Assembly (NCBI GenBank): GCA_013041945.1
Contig: JABDRC010000103.1
Span: 1 to 7,711 of the forward strand
Reading direction: 5' to 3'
Source: Halobacteria archaeon
Lineage (GTDB): Bacteria; Pseudomonadota; Gammaproteobacteria; UBA9214
Length of the DNA stretch: 7,711 nt
Both the position numbers and the translations under genes were made by a program. Below the pieces are notes generated by a model. The model was not told where the DNA came from and did not search any database. It was given only the letters and a program-made list of their open reading frames with translations. Positions 1 to 7,430 of this stretch are shown one piece after another. Numbering within the stretch: the stretch's first letter is position 1; each line of letters opens with the position of its first letter.

Positions 1-158
1 GCCGTATAAGGCGCGCCATCATCGACCGTCGTTGCCAACTTCCGGAGGGCACGGTAATAGGAGAAGACCCTGACGAAGATGCAAGGCATTTCCGGGTGAC
101 ATCGGGTGGCATTGTACTGGTTACGCAGGAGATGCTGGACCGGAAACAGAAAAAGTGA
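1..158 (+). CDS. glgC: Glucose-1-phosphate adenylyltransferase (ADP-glucose pyrophosphorylase), C-terminal fragment
   Basis: Only the last 51 residues are present. The frame opens before the left edge (first full codon at 3) and ends at TGA 156-158. GlgC makes ADP-glucose and pyrophosphate from ATP and glucose-1-phosphate in the cytoplasm, the committed step of bacterial glycogen synthesis. The fragment matches the end of the left-handed beta-helix and the tail of proteobacterial GlgC: a hexapeptide-type stretch RRAIIDRRCQLPEGTVIG, then EDPDEDARHF, then GGIVLVTQEMLDR. I recall E. coli GlgC ending very similarly (PEGMVIGENAEEDARRF ... GIVLVTREML). The catalytic N-terminal nucleotidyltransferase domain lies outside the window. 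The next gene starts 108 bases downstream on the same strand with no clear terminator between them, so co-transcription is possible. Its link to a predicted glucose-1-phosphate-producing enzyme is functionally suggestive. Confidence 0.9.
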   Translation, partial: RIRRAIIDRRCQLPEGTVIGEDPDEDARHFRVTSGGIVLVTQEMLDRKQKK

Positions 159-266
159 ATATCGATTATCAGCCGGCCTTCTTGTGCAGAACAGCACGCG
201 CAATCAATCCAGCGATCAGGGCAGGCACCCGGTAATTTTGTTGACCGAATCAGAGCGAAGCAGACC

Positions 267-3200
267 ATGAATATGTCAAGTGTTGACGATAACAGCGTGT
301 CCGGCGAGTTTTTAACCCTTGACGGTGAGCGTTTCTACGCGATCCATAACGTTAATAAAATTGCCCCGTTTTTTATCAGCATCGTATCGAATTCCGATCA
401 CTGGTTATTCATTTCTTCAACCGGCGGACTGACGGCCGGCCGGGTATCGCCCGAGATGGCACTGTTCCCGTACATCACGGTCGACAAGATTCACGAGAGC
501 ACTCCGCATACCGGCAGCAAGACGCTGGTCAGCACTGTTATAGACAATCACAGGTACGAGTGGGAACCGTTCAATAAAGAACATGACGGCCTCTACGCAA
601 CGACCCGCAACCTGTATAAAAACATCCCGGGTAACAAGCTGTGCTTCGAGGAAATCAATCATGACCTGGACCTGGCATTCCGCTATTGCTGGGTTACCTG
701 CGGCGCCTACGGCTTTGCACGACAATGTGAACTGGAAAACCTTGGCCAGGAGAACCTCGGCGTGGAACTGGTCGATGGATTACAGCATATCCTCCCGGCA
801 GGTACGCCGCGCTTTGCCCAGACAAACGTCAGCAACCTGGTGGACGCATACAAGTGGGCCGAACTGGACGAGGAGACGGGCCTGGCATATTTCACGCTCA
901 ACTCCGGCATCACCGATCGGGCCGAACCCTGCGAGTCGCTCAAGGCCACTACGGTCTTTTGTCTTGGCCTGGAAGGACAAAAAGTGCTGCTCTCCTCGAA
1001 CAAACTGGGCAACTTTCGCCGCGGTGTACCAATGGAGCAGGAAGTTCACAAGCGCGGCATTCGCGGGGCCTACCTGGTCAACGTGTCGCTGGACCTGGCA
1101 CCGCGGAACTCCCGGCGCTGGCGGCTGGTAGCCGACGTCGAGCAGAGCCAGGCGCAGGTGGTCAGCCTGCGCCGTCAGCTCGGTGACCCGGCCGCACTGG
1201 GCGAAGCCATTGCCAGTTCTGTGGACCAGGGCACGGATGAGCTGGCGCGCATCATGGCGCGTGGAGATGCCCTCCAGGCCACTGCCGAGGAGAATGTCTC
1301 CACACACCATTATGCCAATGTGCTGTTCAATATCCTGCGCGGAGGCATCTTCGACAACCAGTACAAGGTGTCATCAAGGGACTTCAGCAACACCATCGGG
1401 ATGTTCAACCGCACCGTGTATCAGCGCCACGCGGCAATGTTCGACACGTTGCCCGGGCAGCTGGAATTCAGCCAGCTGTCAGCTACGATCAGGGAGCAGG
1501 ACGATCCCCAGCTGGAGCGTCTGGCACACGAGTATCTGCCCATAATCTTCGGTCGCCGGCATGGGGATCCCAGCCGGCCCTGGAACCAGTTTTCAATCAA
1601 ACTCAGGGATGAACAGGGTAACCACCTGCTCTCCTATGAGGGCAACTGGCGCGATATTTTCCAGAACTGGGAGGCCCTGGCCTTCAGCTATCCGGAGTTT
1701 ATCGAAAACATGATTGCCAAGTTCGTCAACGCCTCGACAGTGGATGGCTACAACCCTTACCGGATTACCAAGGAAGGCATCGACTGGGAAGTCGAGGATC
1801 CCGATGACCCGTGGAGTTATATCGGCTACTGGGGCGATCACCAGGTCATCTATCTCCTGAAATTGCTGGAACTCTCCAGGCAGTTTCACCCGCAGCGCCT
1901 TGGCACCCTGCTGCACCAGCCCGTCTTCAGCTACGCGAACGTACCCTACCGGATCAAGCCGTTCGATGCCTTGCTGGCAAATGCCAAGAGTACCGTCGAG
2001 TATGACGAGCAGCTGGCAGAACGGATCGATCAACGGGTGGCTTACCGGGGCGCCGATGGCAAACTGGTGGAAGATAACAATGGCGAGGTGTACCAGGTCA
2101 ACCTGCTCGAGAAACTGCTGGTGACGCTGCTGAGCAAACTGGGCAACCTTGTAATCGATGCCGGCATCTGGCTCAACACCCAGCGCCCGGAATGGAATGA
2201 TGCCAACAATGCGCTGGTAGGCCAGGGGCTGTCCATGGTGACCCTGTACTACATGCGCCGCTACATCATGTTCCTGCAACAGTTACTGGCGGAGGAATCG
2301 GGTTCGATCAGCCTGTCCCGGGAAGTCGACCTGTGGCTGACTGAAACCGCGACGGCCTTGAGCAAGGTTCGTCCACGACTGCAAAGTGGGCCGGTCAGCG
2401 ACAGGCTGAAATACCAGTTACTGGCCGAACTCGGACAGGCGGCTTCCCGTTACCGGGAGACGGTTTATGAACAGGAGTCGTTCTCCGGCAAGGCGCGCCA
2501 GCCACTGGACCAGGTCACCGCCATGCTGGCCGATGCCCTCGCCGTCGTTGATCACAGCATCCAGTGCAACGTGCGCGAAGACGGCCTGTACCACGCCTAT
2601 AACCTGCTGCACATCAAACCGGAAGCCATCGGAATCGGCAGACTCTATACCATGCTCGAAGGCCAGGTGGCCGCACTCAGCTCCGGCGCCATAGCGCCGG
2701 CCAGGGCTGTCGAGGTGCTCGAAACCCTGTTCGAGAGTGATATTTACCGGGACGACCAACAAAGCTTCATGTTGTATCCGGATCGCCGGTTGCCCGGTTT
2801 TCTGGAAAAGAACCTGATACCCGCAGAAGCGGTAGCGGCGATACCCCTGCTCGAACGTTTGCTGGAACAGGGTGAGGAGCATATCGTTGTCCGCGATGCC
2901 GACGGTGGCTATCGTTTTAATGCGGATTTCCGCAATGTGAACGATCTCAATGCACAGCTGGACACACTGGTGCAGTCCTATGGCGCAGAGCTCGAGGAGG
3001 CTCGCCAGCCATTGCTGGCACTCTACGAGCAGGTATTCAACCACAAGGCATTCACCGGGCGTTCCGGCGGCATGTTCGGTTTTGAAGGACTGGGCTGCGT
3101 CTACTGGCACATGGTCTCCAAGTTGCTGCTGGCAGTGCAGGAGAACTTCTTTGCTGCGCGCTCACAGGGCGCGGATGAAGAAACCTGCCATCGCCTTGGC

Positions 3201-3716
3201 CATCTTTACTACCGCGTACGCAAGGGGATCGGATTCAACAAGACCCCCGTGGAATACGGCGCTTTCCCGACGGACCCCTACTCCCACACCCCCAAACACG
3301 CCGGCGCACAGCAGCCCGGCATGACCGGCCAGGTCAAGGAAGAGGTCCTGACCCGCTTTGGCGAGCTGGGGTTGCGTGTCAACGGGGGCGCGGTTCGATT
3401 CGAGCCGGGCCTGCTGCGGACGCGCGAGTTTGTTACGGGCCCGCAAGCCTTTCGCTTCCTGGACGTGGATGATCAGTGGCAGGAGCTCAGCGTACCGGAA
3501 TCAGGGCTGGCCTTTACCTGGTGTCAGGTGCCGTTTGTTTATCGCCTGGACGATTCGGCCGTGCCGGGTGTGAGCGTTGTCCTGGATGATGACAGTCAGG
3601 AGAGCCTGGAGGGACTGTCCCTGCCAGCCGGGTTGAGCACCGAGCTGTTCACGCGCAGCGGTCGTATCCGCCGGATCGAGCTGGTGCTGGGAAGAAGCCG
3701 GTTGTTTTCTGAATAG
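267..3716 (+). CDS. Large GH94/GH149-like (clan GH-Q) glycoside phosphorylase, predicted
   Basis: 1149 residues, no signal peptide or membrane segment, so cytoplasmic. Related enzymes use inorganic phosphate to release alpha-glucose-1-phosphate from beta-glucosidic oligosaccharides. Order seen: an N-terminal beta-rich region with SSTGGLTAGR (about residue 50) and ALFPY; a helical linker (about 300-400); then an alpha-helical barrel with EDPDDPWSYIGYWGDHQ (510-526) and RPEWNDANNALVG. D645 in that WND aligns with the catalytic-acid Asp of GH94 (GDWNDGMN). FGFEGLG (937-943), H948, and PGMTG (1017-1021) near the end resemble the GH94 phosphate-binding Thr-Gly region; a beta-rich tail follows. At this length it exceeds classical GH94 (about 800) and fits GH149/GH161 beta-1,3-oligoglucan phosphorylases or 1,2-beta-oligoglucan phosphorylases. 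GH149 is my best guess, but an unclassified sister family is possible. ATG 267 is the most upstream start; ATG 273 is in frame, and the ribosome site (GAGCGAAG, 253-260) is weak. glgC upstream would consume the product. Confidence 0.7.
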   Translation: MNMSSVDDNSVSGEFLTLDGERFYAIHNVNKIAPFFISIVSNSDHWLFISSTGGLTAGRVSPEMALFPYITVDKIHESTPHTGSKTLVSTVIDNHRYEWEPFNKEHDGLYATTRNLYKNIPGNKLCFEEINHDLDLAFRYCWVTCGAYGFARQCELENLGQENLGVELVDGLQHILPAGTPRFAQTNVSNLVDAYKWAELDEETGLAYFTLNSGITDRAEPCESLKATTVFCLGLEGQKVLLSSNKLGNFRRGVPMEQEVHKRGIRGAYLVNVSLDLAPRNSRRWRLVADVEQSQAQVVSLRRQLGDPAALGEAIASSVDQGTDELARIMARGDALQATAEENVSTHHYANVLFNILRGGIFDNQYKVSSRDFSNTIGMFNRTVYQRHAAMFDTLPGQLEFSQLSATIREQDDPQLERLAHEYLPIIFGRRHGDPSRPWNQFSIKLRDEQGNHLLSYEGNWRDIFQNWEALAFSYPEFIENMIAKFVNASTVDGYNPYRITKEGIDWEVEDPDDPWSYIGYWGDHQVIYLLKLLELSRQFHPQRLGTLLHQPVFSYANVPYRIKPFDALLANAKSTVEYDEQLAERIDQRVAYRGADGKLVEDNNGEVYQVNLLEKLLVTLLSKLGNLVIDAGIWLNTQRPEWNDANNALVGQGLSMVTLYYMRRYIMFLQQLLAEESGSISLSREVDLWLTETATALSKVRPRLQSGPVSDRLKYQLLAELGQAASRYRETVYEQESFSGKARQPLDQVTAMLADALAVVDHSIQCNVREDGLYHAYNLLHIKPEAIGIGRLYTMLEGQVAALSSGAIAPARAVEVLETLFESDIYRDDQQSFMLYPDRRLPGFLEKNLIPAEAVAAIPLLERLLEQGEEHIVVRDADGGYRFNADFRNVNDLNAQLDTLVQSYGAELEEARQPLLALYEQVFNHKAFTGRSGGMFGFEGLGCVYWHMVSKLLLAVQENFFAARSQGADEETCHRLGHLYYRVRKGIGFNKTPVEYGAFPTDPYSHTPKHAGAQQPGMTGQVKEEVLTRFGELGLRVNGGAVRFEPGLLRTREFVTGPQAFRFLDVDDQWQELSVPESGLAFTWCQVPFVYRLDDSAVPGVSVVLDDDSQESLEGLSLPAGLSTELFTRSGRIRRIELVLGRSRLFSE

Positions 3717-3778
3717 ACCAATCGAACGAGGCCCCTGTTATACACCGTCGTATTGAATGTCAACGCGGGATACCGGGT

Positions 3779-3790
3779 TTAAACGTTTAA
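3779..3790. promoter_or_regulatory. Candidate LacI/GalR-family operator
   Basis: TTAAACGTTTAA is a perfect 12-bp palindrome centred on CG, lying 21 bases before the ATG of the first symporter gene. A central CG with AAACGTTT-like arms is the hallmark of operators bound by LacI/GalR/PurR/CcpA-type repressors, which commonly respond to sugars or their phosphates. The position, just before or over a likely transcription start, suits repression released by an inducer. A poor sigma-70-like pair could overlap it (TTGAAT at 3753-3758, TTTAAA at 3778-3783, spacing 19), but that promoter is weakly supported. No LacI-family gene lies in the window, and I saw no second copy of the site here. The palindrome is directly visible; its function is inferred. 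Confidence 0.55.
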
Positions 3791-3811
3791 CACTCAAGAC
3801 AGGAATTAGCC

Positions 3812-5191
3812 ATGTCCGGGAATAACAACCATCTGCGGTTCAAAGAGAAGCTGGGCTACGGCCTGGGCGACACGGCCTCGAATTTCTTTTTCCAGACATT
3901 CAATATTTTCCTGCTTTACTACTACACCGATGTGTTCGGCATTTCGGCGGCAGCCGTGGGGACCATGTTCTTCGTGACCAAGTTGTGGGATGCGGTGAAT
4001 GACCCGCTGATGGGAATCATTGCCGACCGTACCCAGACGCGCTACGGGAAGTTCAGACCCTATCTGCTATGGATAGCCGTTCCCTACGGAATCCTGGGAT
4101 ACCTTATGTTCGCCAACCCCGACCTGGGCGAGTCGGGCAAACTGGTCTATGCCTGGGTGACCTACACCCTGATGATGATGATCTACACGGCGATCAATGT
4201 TCCCTACTCGGCCCTGATGGGCGTGATGACGCCCTCCTCGCGCGAGCGAACGATCCTGTCGAGCTACCGCTTTGTGTGTGCGTTCGGCGGCGGGCTGCTG
4301 ATATCCATGATGGTACGCCCGCTGATAAAGTATTTCGGCGACGGCAACGAGGCACAGGGATTCAGCACAACCATGGCGCTGTTCGCTGTAATTTCCGTAA
4401 TCCTGTTCTGGTACACCTTTGCTACAACCAGGGAGAGGGTCCGGATTCCGGCAGACCAGAAATCGAACCTGAAACAGGATGTGAAGTTTCTGTTTTCGAA
4501 TCGTCCCTGGCTCGTACTGTTTTTCGCAGCCATATTCACCCTGGCCAATGTGGCGGTGAAGAATGCCGTTACAGTGCACTTTTTCAAATATTACTATGGC
4601 GACGACGGGTCTTCGTATTTTCTGTTCATGGACCGCACCACGCTGTTCCTGACCACCGGCATGCTGGCTTTGATTCTCGGCGTTGCCTGTACCAAGCTCT
4701 TCACGAAATACTTTGAAAAGAAATCGTTGATGATCTGGCTCAGCCTGCTGAATGCTGTATCGATGATCATCTTCTTTTTCATACCACCGGACCAGTACTG
4801 GACGATGATGGCGGTCAATATCGTGGGGACATTTATCGTGGGGCCCACCCCTGCCCTGGTCTGGGCGATGTATGCGGATGTTGCTGACTATGGAGAATGG
4901 AAGTATGGCCGTCGCACAACCGGGCTGGTCTTCTCCGGGGCACAATTCGCACAGAAGTTTGGCCTCACTCTGGGTGGCGGGCTCTCGGGCTGGGTACTGG
5001 GCCTGGTTGGTTTCGTCGCGAATATGGACCAGACAGAAACTTCCCTGCTCGGCATACGCATGATGTTTACCGTAATACCGGCATGCTTTGCGATCATGAA
5101 TGCCCTCGTTCTCATTCTCTACAGTTTGAGCGACAGCCAGGTTCGACAGATCGAGATCGAACTCGAACAAAGAAAAGCCCGGAGCCAGTGA
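3812..5191 (+). CDS. GPH-family (MelB-like) glycoside:cation symporter, first copy
   Basis: 459 residues, strongly hydrophobic with about 12 membrane spans, usual length for the glycoside-pentoside-hexuronide:cation symporters of the inner membrane. The family signatures are clear: GYGLGDTASNFFF in helix 1, KLWDAVNDPLMG (57-68) in helix 2, then RYGKFRPY in the loop, NVPYSAL with SSRERT, and YADVADYGEWKYG (354-366). Compared from memory with Salmonella MelB at a constant offset of five residues, the cation-site residues D55, N58, D59 and T121 are kept as D60, N63, D64 and T126, and the helix-11 Lys as K382. The galactoside-contacting D19 and D124 become N24 and N129. A sodium- or proton-coupled carrier for a sugar other than melibiose is therefore likely; an oligoglucoside is inferred from the neighbouring phosphorylase. 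AGGA at 3801-3804 supports ATG 3812. The LacI-type palindrome just upstream suggests sugar-responsive control. Confidence 0.9.
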   Translation: MSGNNNHLRFKEKLGYGLGDTASNFFFQTFNIFLLYYYTDVFGISAAAVGTMFFVTKLWDAVNDPLMGIIADRTQTRYGKFRPYLLWIAVPYGILGYLMFANPDLGESGKLVYAWVTYTLMMMIYTAINVPYSALMGVMTPSSRERTILSSYRFVCAFGGGLLISMMVRPLIKYFGDGNEAQGFSTTMALFAVISVILFWYTFATTRERVRIPADQKSNLKQDVKFLFSNRPWLVLFFAAIFTLANVAVKNAVTVHFFKYYYGDDGSSYFLFMDRTTLFLTTGMLALILGVACTKLFTKYFEKKSLMIWLSLLNAVSMIIFFFIPPDQYWTMMAVNIVGTFIVGPTPALVWAMYADVADYGEWKYGRRTTGLVFSGAQFAQKFGLTLGGGLSGWVLGLVGFVANMDQTETSLLGIRMMFTVIPACFAIMNALVLILYSLSDSQVRQIEIELEQRKARSQ

Positions 5192-5303
5192 CGAAGTCCA
5201 GGGTAGCGGAGTACATCGACTGCTGAAATAGATAATAATGTGCCCGGACAACTTTTATTAACCAATAAATTCAATAGCATACATGTCAGGCGCGGAGGTA
5301 GTT

Positions 5304-5339
5304 GCTATATAGCATGCTTATCTGCTATATAGCTATATA
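5304..5339. promoter_or_regulatory. Paired identical palindromes, 20-bp spacing: candidate operator/promoter region
   Basis: GCTATATAGC, a perfect 10-bp palindrome, occurs at 5304-5313 and again at 5324-5333; with the preceding T the direct repeat is 11 bp. The start-to-start distance is 20 bp, about two helical turns, so both would face the same side of the DNA. The second copy overlaps a 14-bp palindrome (TATATAGCTATATA, 5326-5339), and an 8-bp palindrome AGCATGCT (5311-5318) overlaps the end of the first. TTGCTA (5302-5307) and TATATA (5326-5331), spaced 18 bp, could act as a weak sigma-70 promoter. The elements sit about 100 bases before the likely start of the small gene. A dimeric repressor or activator binding cooperatively is the obvious reading; AT-rich low-complexity sequence is the alternative. 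Confidence 0.4.
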
Positions 5340-5430
5340 CGAGAGGCTGTTTCTATCCATTCCAGCAACAGGCACAGCTGAACGTAGTGATAAAAACGAA
5401 CAAATATCAAACAACACCGTGGGCCAGGCG

Positions 5431-5796
5431 ATGATCAGGTTGTTCACAGAGGCCAGTCTCAAGCAAGAGAACCTGGCATTTTCCGGCACACCCGGTGTAA
5501 GCGATGAAAACCGTTGCCATGGCTTCAGGCCGGCCTTCTGCGATTCGATAACGGGGCGGGTGGAAATCTCGCGTTACCTGAACGGCCAGCCCGCACCCAT
5601 GCACCTGATCGAGGGACTTCCCGAATGCTGGATAGTCGCACGCGACGAGACTTTTAAAGCGACCGCCATCAAGCACTCGGTCGTAGCCGGCTTTGTCCGT
5701 GACGGCTGTTTCTATACCCGCAGCCAGGCTGCCGAGGCAGTGCTGGCTGAAACATCGCAGTATCCACTGGTACCTGCAGAGGCTGAACATGCTTAA
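5431..5796 (+). CDS. Small conserved soluble protein of unknown function
   Basis: 121 residues from ATG 5431, ending at TAA 5794-5796. No signal peptide, membrane helix or catalytic motif is visible. It resembles a small conserved hypothetical family I recall in many proteobacteria, with the order GFRPAF, TGRVE.SR, APMHL.EGLP, W.VARD, VVAGFVRDG.FYTRSQAA (about residues 31-101). Its function is not known to me, and I do not assign one. The start is uncertain. The frame is open further up to TTG 5302 and ATG 5314, and a good Shine-Dalgarno-like GGAGGT lies at 5294-5299, but it is 2 and 14 bases from those codons. The extra N-terminus would be encoded by the AT-rich palindromes and does not look like the family. 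GTG 5419 is another option. No start has a well-spaced ribosome site. It sits between two sugar symporter genes on the same strand. Confidence 0.75.
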   Translation: MIRLFTEASLKQENLAFSGTPGVSDENRCHGFRPAFCDSITGRVEISRYLNGQPAPMHLIEGLPECWIVARDETFKATAIKHSVVAGFVRDGCFYTRSQAAEAVLAETSQYPLVPAEAEHA

Positions 5797-5854
5797 AGGT
5801 CCGCTCCCAAAAAATTAGCACTACTGCAACCTTCCGATTCGGGTGTCAAAACGT

Positions 5855-5858
5855 GGAG
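5855..5858 (+). promoter_or_regulatory. Ribosome binding site that selects ATG 5864
   Basis: GGAG ends five bases before ATG 5864. The in-frame GTG at 5843 lies upstream of this site, has no comparable ribosome site, and would add seven residues (VSKRGVF as written) ahead of the family-like N-terminus. ATG 5864 is therefore the better start for the second symporter. Confidence 0.6.
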
Positions 5859-5863
5859 TATTC

Positions 5864-7303
5864 ATGAACGAAAAACACTACACCACGGCACCTGAAGACA
5901 GAATCCCGCTGGGCCAGAAAATCGCCTTTGGGGCCGGCATGCTGGGCAACCAGATGTTTCCCGCTGCCCTGGCCATTTTCATGGTCGTCCTGGTGAAGGG
6001 TCTGGGGATGGACCCGATACTGTGGGGACTTCTGTTTTTCCTTCCGCGTCTGTTTGATGCCCTCACCGATCCGATCATGGGATTTCTGTCGGACAATACC
6101 AATTCGCAATGGGGCCGCCGTCGGCCCTATGTTTTCATCGGGGCAATCATTGCCGGCACATTCTACATGATCATGTGGCAGGTCTATCCGGAGAACAGCG
6201 AGGCCTTCAACTTTACCTATTTTCTTCTGACATCGATTGTCTTCTACCTGGGGCTTACAATTTTCTCAACACCCTATGTCGCAATGGGTTACGAGATGAG
6301 CAACGATTTTCACGAGCGCACCCGCCTGATGGCCGTGGCGCAGTGGATCGGGCAATGGGCCTGGGTCATCGTACCCTGGTTCTGGGTGATGATTTACGAT
6401 CCTGACATCTTTGCCACACCCGATGCCGGGGCACGCACGCTGTCCATATGGGTGGGATTGTTTTGCCTGTGCCTGGCCATCGTACCTGCCCTGTTCTGCA
6501 AGACACAGCCGGTTGATCCCGACCACATACTGAAGCTGACACGCGTAAACTTTGGGGAAAACCTTGGCAAATTCTTCCAGGGATTTGTCCAGGCCTTCAA
6601 GAACAAAGCGTTCGTCAAGCTATGTATCGCGACCTTTTTCGTTTTCAATGCCTTCAATACCGTGGCCGGATTTTCCTTCTTCATCATTGTCTACTACATG
6701 AACGCGGGTGATGCAGCGGTTGCAGGCACCTGGCCCGCCTGGTTTGGTTCGATCAGTGCACTGTGCACCACCTTCCTGGTCATTCCTGTCATTACCTTCA
6801 TTTCGCAGAGAATCGGCAAAAGGAATACCTTCCTGTTGGCACAGATGATTTCACTGGTGGGTTACGCCATGTTCTGGTGGTGCTTCCAGCCCGAGAATCC
6901 GCAGATGATGTTTCTGCCGCTGCCCTTGTTTGCCTTTGGCATCGGCAGCTTGTTCACCCTGATGATGTCCATGACCGCGGACGTGTGTGATCTCGATGAA
7001 CTCAACACCGGTACACGCACTGAAGGCACGTTTGCAGCGATCTACTGGTGGATGGTGAAATTCGGCTTTGCCATTGCCGGCTTGTTGAGTGGCCTGATAC
7101 TCAAACTCGTTGGTTTCGACCAGGACGTCGCCGTACAAACCCCTGAAGCCCTGAGCGGTCTCAGGCTTGCATATATCCTGGTTCCCATCACGGGAACACT
7201 AATCGCCATGGCTGTCATGAGCCGCTACGATCTCTCGGAGCAAAAGGCCCACGAAATCCGTCTGGAACTGGAGACCCGGAGGGGAGTGAGAGCTGTCAGT
7301 TGA
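5864..7303 (+). CDS. GPH-family glycoside:cation symporter, second divergent copy
   Basis: 479 residues from ATG 5864, about 12 predicted membrane spans, inner membrane. GPH signatures: RLFDALTDPIMGFLSD (62-77), QWGRRRPY in the following loop, STPYVAMGYEM with HERTRLM, and ADVCDLDEL (372-380) with K399 in the following helix. The two helix-2 acids of the MelB cation site are kept (D65, D69) and T132 matches T121, but the position of MelB N58 is T68. The sugar-contact acids D19 and D124 appear as Q30 and S135. The mapping is from memory, and helix 1 needs a one-residue gap. It is clearly not a recent duplicate of the first symporter: sequence identity is low outside the signatures, and the N-terminus is longer. 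A different substrate or a proton-coupled mechanism is plausible. It follows the small conserved gene by 67 bases; the next gene starts 139 bases downstream. Confidence 0.9.
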   Translation: MNEKHYTTAPEDRIPLGQKIAFGAGMLGNQMFPAALAIFMVVLVKGLGMDPILWGLLFFLPRLFDALTDPIMGFLSDNTNSQWGRRRPYVFIGAIIAGTFYMIMWQVYPENSEAFNFTYFLLTSIVFYLGLTIFSTPYVAMGYEMSNDFHERTRLMAVAQWIGQWAWVIVPWFWVMIYDPDIFATPDAGARTLSIWVGLFCLCLAIVPALFCKTQPVDPDHILKLTRVNFGENLGKFFQGFVQAFKNKAFVKLCIATFFVFNAFNTVAGFSFFIIVYYMNAGDAAVAGTWPAWFGSISALCTTFLVIPVITFISQRIGKRNTFLLAQMISLVGYAMFWWCFQPENPQMMFLPLPLFAFGIGSLFTLMMSMTADVCDLDELNTGTRTEGTFAAIYWWMVKFGFAIAGLLSGLILKLVGFDQDVAVQTPEALSGLRLAYILVPITGTLIAMAVMSRYDLSEQKAHEIRLELETRRGVRAVS

Positions 7304-7430
7304 TTCTTGTGCAAGGGCGGCAGATTTCGGCAAGCCCCGGAAGCAATCAGGACCCAAAGATAGTCGGTAGGCAAGTGGTGATCTTGAGGGACAGGGCTTT
7401 TATCCTTGCTGTGAGTGTCTCCGGACTATC

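Noticed and set aside
184..197. GTGC-AGAACA-GCAC hairpin between glgC and the large gene
   Set aside because: A 4-bp stem with no following T-run is too weak for a terminator call.
1593..3110. Minus-strand open frames of about 230 codons (1593-2279 and 2418-3110)
   Set aside because: Both are antisense to the long GH-Q gene, show no family motif and have no convincing ribosome sites.
4067..5251. 394-codon open frame on the minus strand opposite the first symporter
   Set aside because: It lies almost wholly antisense to a clear GPH gene, and its product is rich in His, Gln, Arg and Cys with no recognisable domain; it is a by-product of codon bias.
5254..5269. TTTATT-AACC-AATAAA inverted repeat
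   Set aside because: The all-AT arms make a weak hairpin without a GC stem or T-run, so it is not a terminator; its chance likelihood in this AT-rich gap is high.
5302..5430. N-terminal extension of the small protein from TTG 5302 or ATG 5314
   Set aside because: It would translate the palindromic AT-rich region; GGAGGT is only 2 bases from the TTG and 14 from the ATG, and the added residues do not look like the family. Not fully excluded.
5843..5863. GTG start adding seven residues to the second symporter
   Set aside because: A better-spaced ribosome site (GGAG, 5855-5858) serves ATG 5864.
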